From an uncultured Chitinophagales bacterium (GTDB lineage Bacteria; Bacteroidota; Bacteroidia; Chitinophagales; Chitinophagaceae), in assembly GCA_946886475.1 (NCBI GenBank), contig CAMPIQ010000039.1, positions 1 to 25,214 on the forward strand: 25,214 bases of DNA, given 5' to 3'. Shown here piece after piece: positions 24,225 to 25,214 of the stretch. Under the pieces are notes generated by a model. The model was given only the letters and a program-made list of their open reading frames with translations, ran no database searches and was not told the origin of the DNA. Every line of letters starts with the position of its first letter. Position 1 is the stretch's first letter. The translations under genes were made by a program, and so were the position numbers.

Positions 24225-24377
24225 GGAGTCAATGAGTCAACTGTCCTTCAGTCGGGAGTCATTAGTCAACCAGTCGTGAGTTAACAAGTCAACTAGTCCA
24301 TAGTCCATTAGTCGGGAGTCAACAAGTAAAATAGTCGAAGTCAACAAGTCAATTAGTCGGGAGTCGGTAAGTCCTCA
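24225..24377. repeat. AGTC-rich degenerate repeat tract
   Basis: The convergent gap between the small exported protein gene and the transaldolase gene is built from short AGTC words. AGTCGGGAGTC occurs exactly at 24250-24260, 24310-24320 and 24355-24365, interspersed with AACAAGTCAA and TTAGTC variants. The same 11-mer is found after kdsA near position 2200. No ORF or clear terminator is seen in the tract. Confidence 0.75.
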
Positions 24378-24397
24378 ATTTCACCTGCCAACGAACC

Positions 24398-25048
24398 TTA
24401 CATCTTCTTTGCATCTTCAAGAAATTTGGCCAGTCCGATATCGGTCAGCGGATGTTTCAACAATCCAAGAATGGGTTCCAGGGGACAGGTACATACATCA
24501 GCTCCCAATTCAGCTGCACGAACAATATGATTTGAATTGCGGATGGATGCAGCCAGTATTTCTGTTTTATATCCCTGCATGGTGTAGATATTGGCAATTT
24601 GTTCAATCAGGATCATACCATCCCAGCCGCTATCATCAATTCTTCCTATAAATGGTGAAACATAAGCTGCACCTGCTTTAGCAGCCAGTATAGCCTGACC
24701 AGCGGAAAATACAAGTGTACAATTGGTGCGGATACCATTGTCGGTAAACCATTTGATAGCTTTCACACCATCTTTGATCATAGGCACTTTCACTACGATA
24801 TTGGGATGAATGGCGGCGAGTTTTTTACCTTCTTCCACTATAGTGGCAAAATCCGTTGATAATACTTCGGCGCTGATATCACCATCCACCATTTCACAAA
24901 TGGTTTTATAGTGCTTATTGATGGCTTCCTGTCCTTTAATACCTTCTTTAGCCATCAAAGACGGGTTGGTGGTAACACCATCCAGTATTCCTAATTCATT
25001 TGCTTCTTTGATCTGGGCCAGATTGGCTGTATCTATAAAAAATTTCAT
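24398..25048 (-). CDS. tal: Transaldolase (small, fructose-6-phosphate-aldolase-like subfamily)
   Basis: A 216-residue TIM barrel. The N-terminus [10 protein letters not shown] and DGVTTNPSL are the family signature, and the Schiff-base lysine is K87 in IVVKVPM. At the position that is Tyr131 in E. coli fructose-6-phosphate aldolase (in APYVNR), this protein has F133 in [10 protein letters not shown]. Phe is the residue of true transaldolases, so a transaldolase acting in the pentose phosphate pathway is predicted. The ATG at 25046-25048 matches the family start. It is a single gene, downstream of the SRP RNA gene on the same strand. Confidence 0.95.
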   Translation of the reverse strand: MKFFIDTANLAQIKEANELGILDGVTTNPSLMAKEGIKGQEAINKHYKTICEMVDGDISAEVLSTDFATIVEEGKKLAAIHPNIVVKVPMIKDGVKAIKWFTDNGIRTNCTLVFSAGQAILAAKAGAAYVSPFIGRIDDSGWDGMILIEQIANIYTMQGYKTEILAASIRNSNHIVRAAELGADVCTCPLEPILGLLKHPLTDIGLAKFLEDAKKM

Positions 25049-25071
25049 TGCTTATTCATTATTTGAGGCCA

Positions 25072-25079
25072 CAAATATA
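25072..25079 (-). promoter_or_regulatory. Predicted -7 promoter element of the transaldolase gene
   Basis: On the minus strand TATATTTG matches TAnnTTTG perfectly and ends 23 nt before the start codon. No TTTG is present at the ideal -33 distance. Unlike the his and kdsA promoters this one would leave a short untranslated leader of about 18 nt. Confidence 0.45.
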
Positions 25080-25113
25080 GAGGAAATAGAGTGAGAGCGG
25101 GAACGAGAGTGAG

Positions 25114-25214
25114 GGAAAACAAATGGCAGGCTACTTACATCGCACCGCTACAACCGCCTACCCTTGCTACCTTCCGGTCCTGGGGGAGTTCAGCAGGAGC
25201 TGGTCGTATAAGAC
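25114..25214 (-). ncRNA. ffs: Small bacterial signal recognition particle RNA (4.5S type), possibly cut at the window edge
   Basis: On the minus strand the segment CCCAGGACCGGAAGGTAGCA (within 25147-25182) is the conserved domain IV: the CCGGAAGG apical GNRA-type loop with the asymmetric internal-loop bases bound by Ffh. Flanking arms such as CTTATA and TGTAAG can pair, as expected for the single long hairpin of the small SRP RNA. The RNA scaffolds Ffh for co-translational membrane targeting. The true 5' end may lie beyond base 25214, and the 3' end near 25114 is estimated. Confidence 0.88.

Noticed and set aside
24225..24377. CRISPR array
   Set aside because: The repeated words are about 11 nt, irregularly spaced, degenerate, and there are no cas genes or spacer-like unique segments of constant length.

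Overview
The window looks like chromosomal DNA of a Bacteroidota bacterium, probably of the Chitinophagaceae or a close family. This rests on several signs: -7 promoter boxes of the TAnnTTTG type, few Shine-Dalgarno-like sites, a secreted DUF2911/TPR protein, a DUF4369/TlpA-type thiol-disulfide protein, an S9 peptidase, and AGTC-rich intergenic repeat words. No phage, IS, integrase, CRISPR or plasmid feature was seen. The family assignment is inference.

Layout. Bases 1-3555 hold an SDR-type (probably L-threonine 3-dehydrogenase) gene on the minus strand, then kdsA (KDO-8-phosphate synthase) and a secreted DUF2911/TPR protein on the plus strand. Bases 3621-21047 form one long minus-strand block that carries the complete histidine and tryptophan pathways. 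In transcription order it reads hisL leader, hisG, hisD-hisC fusion, hisB, a small exported protein, trpL leader, trpE, trpG, trpD, trpC, trpF, a cupin, trpB, a DUF695 protein, a lipoprotein, trpA, hisH, hisA, hisF, hisIE, and a TlpA-like protein. The trp operon therefore sits inside the his operon. Bases 21148-23586 encode a divergent secreted S9 peptidase. They are followed by a small exported protein, a repeat-rich gap, a transaldolase gene (minus) and, at the right edge, the small bacterial SRP RNA (minus).

The most interesting content is regulatory. Both biosynthetic blocks start with a textbook translation-coupled attenuator. Upstream of trpE there is a 20-codon ORF with three consecutive Trp codons, then mutually exclusive antiterminator and terminator pairings, then a U-tract. 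Upstream of hisG there is a 16-codon ORF with four His codons, a strong 1:2 hairpin, an antiterminator pairing and a terminator with a U-tract. I see no terminator or promoter between trpA and hisH, so hisHAFIE appears to lie behind the trp attenuator, while hisG-hisDC-hisB lies behind the his attenuator. This splits one pathway between two amino-acid sensors. The -7 boxes of both leaders lie 7 nt before the leader-peptide ATG, which suggests (near-)leaderless leader mRNAs.

Other points of note are the HisD-HisC fusion, three non-pathway genes embedded in the trp operon, a perfect 10-bp hairpin ending 4 nt before the DUF2911 start codon, and shared repeat words in distant intergenic regions.
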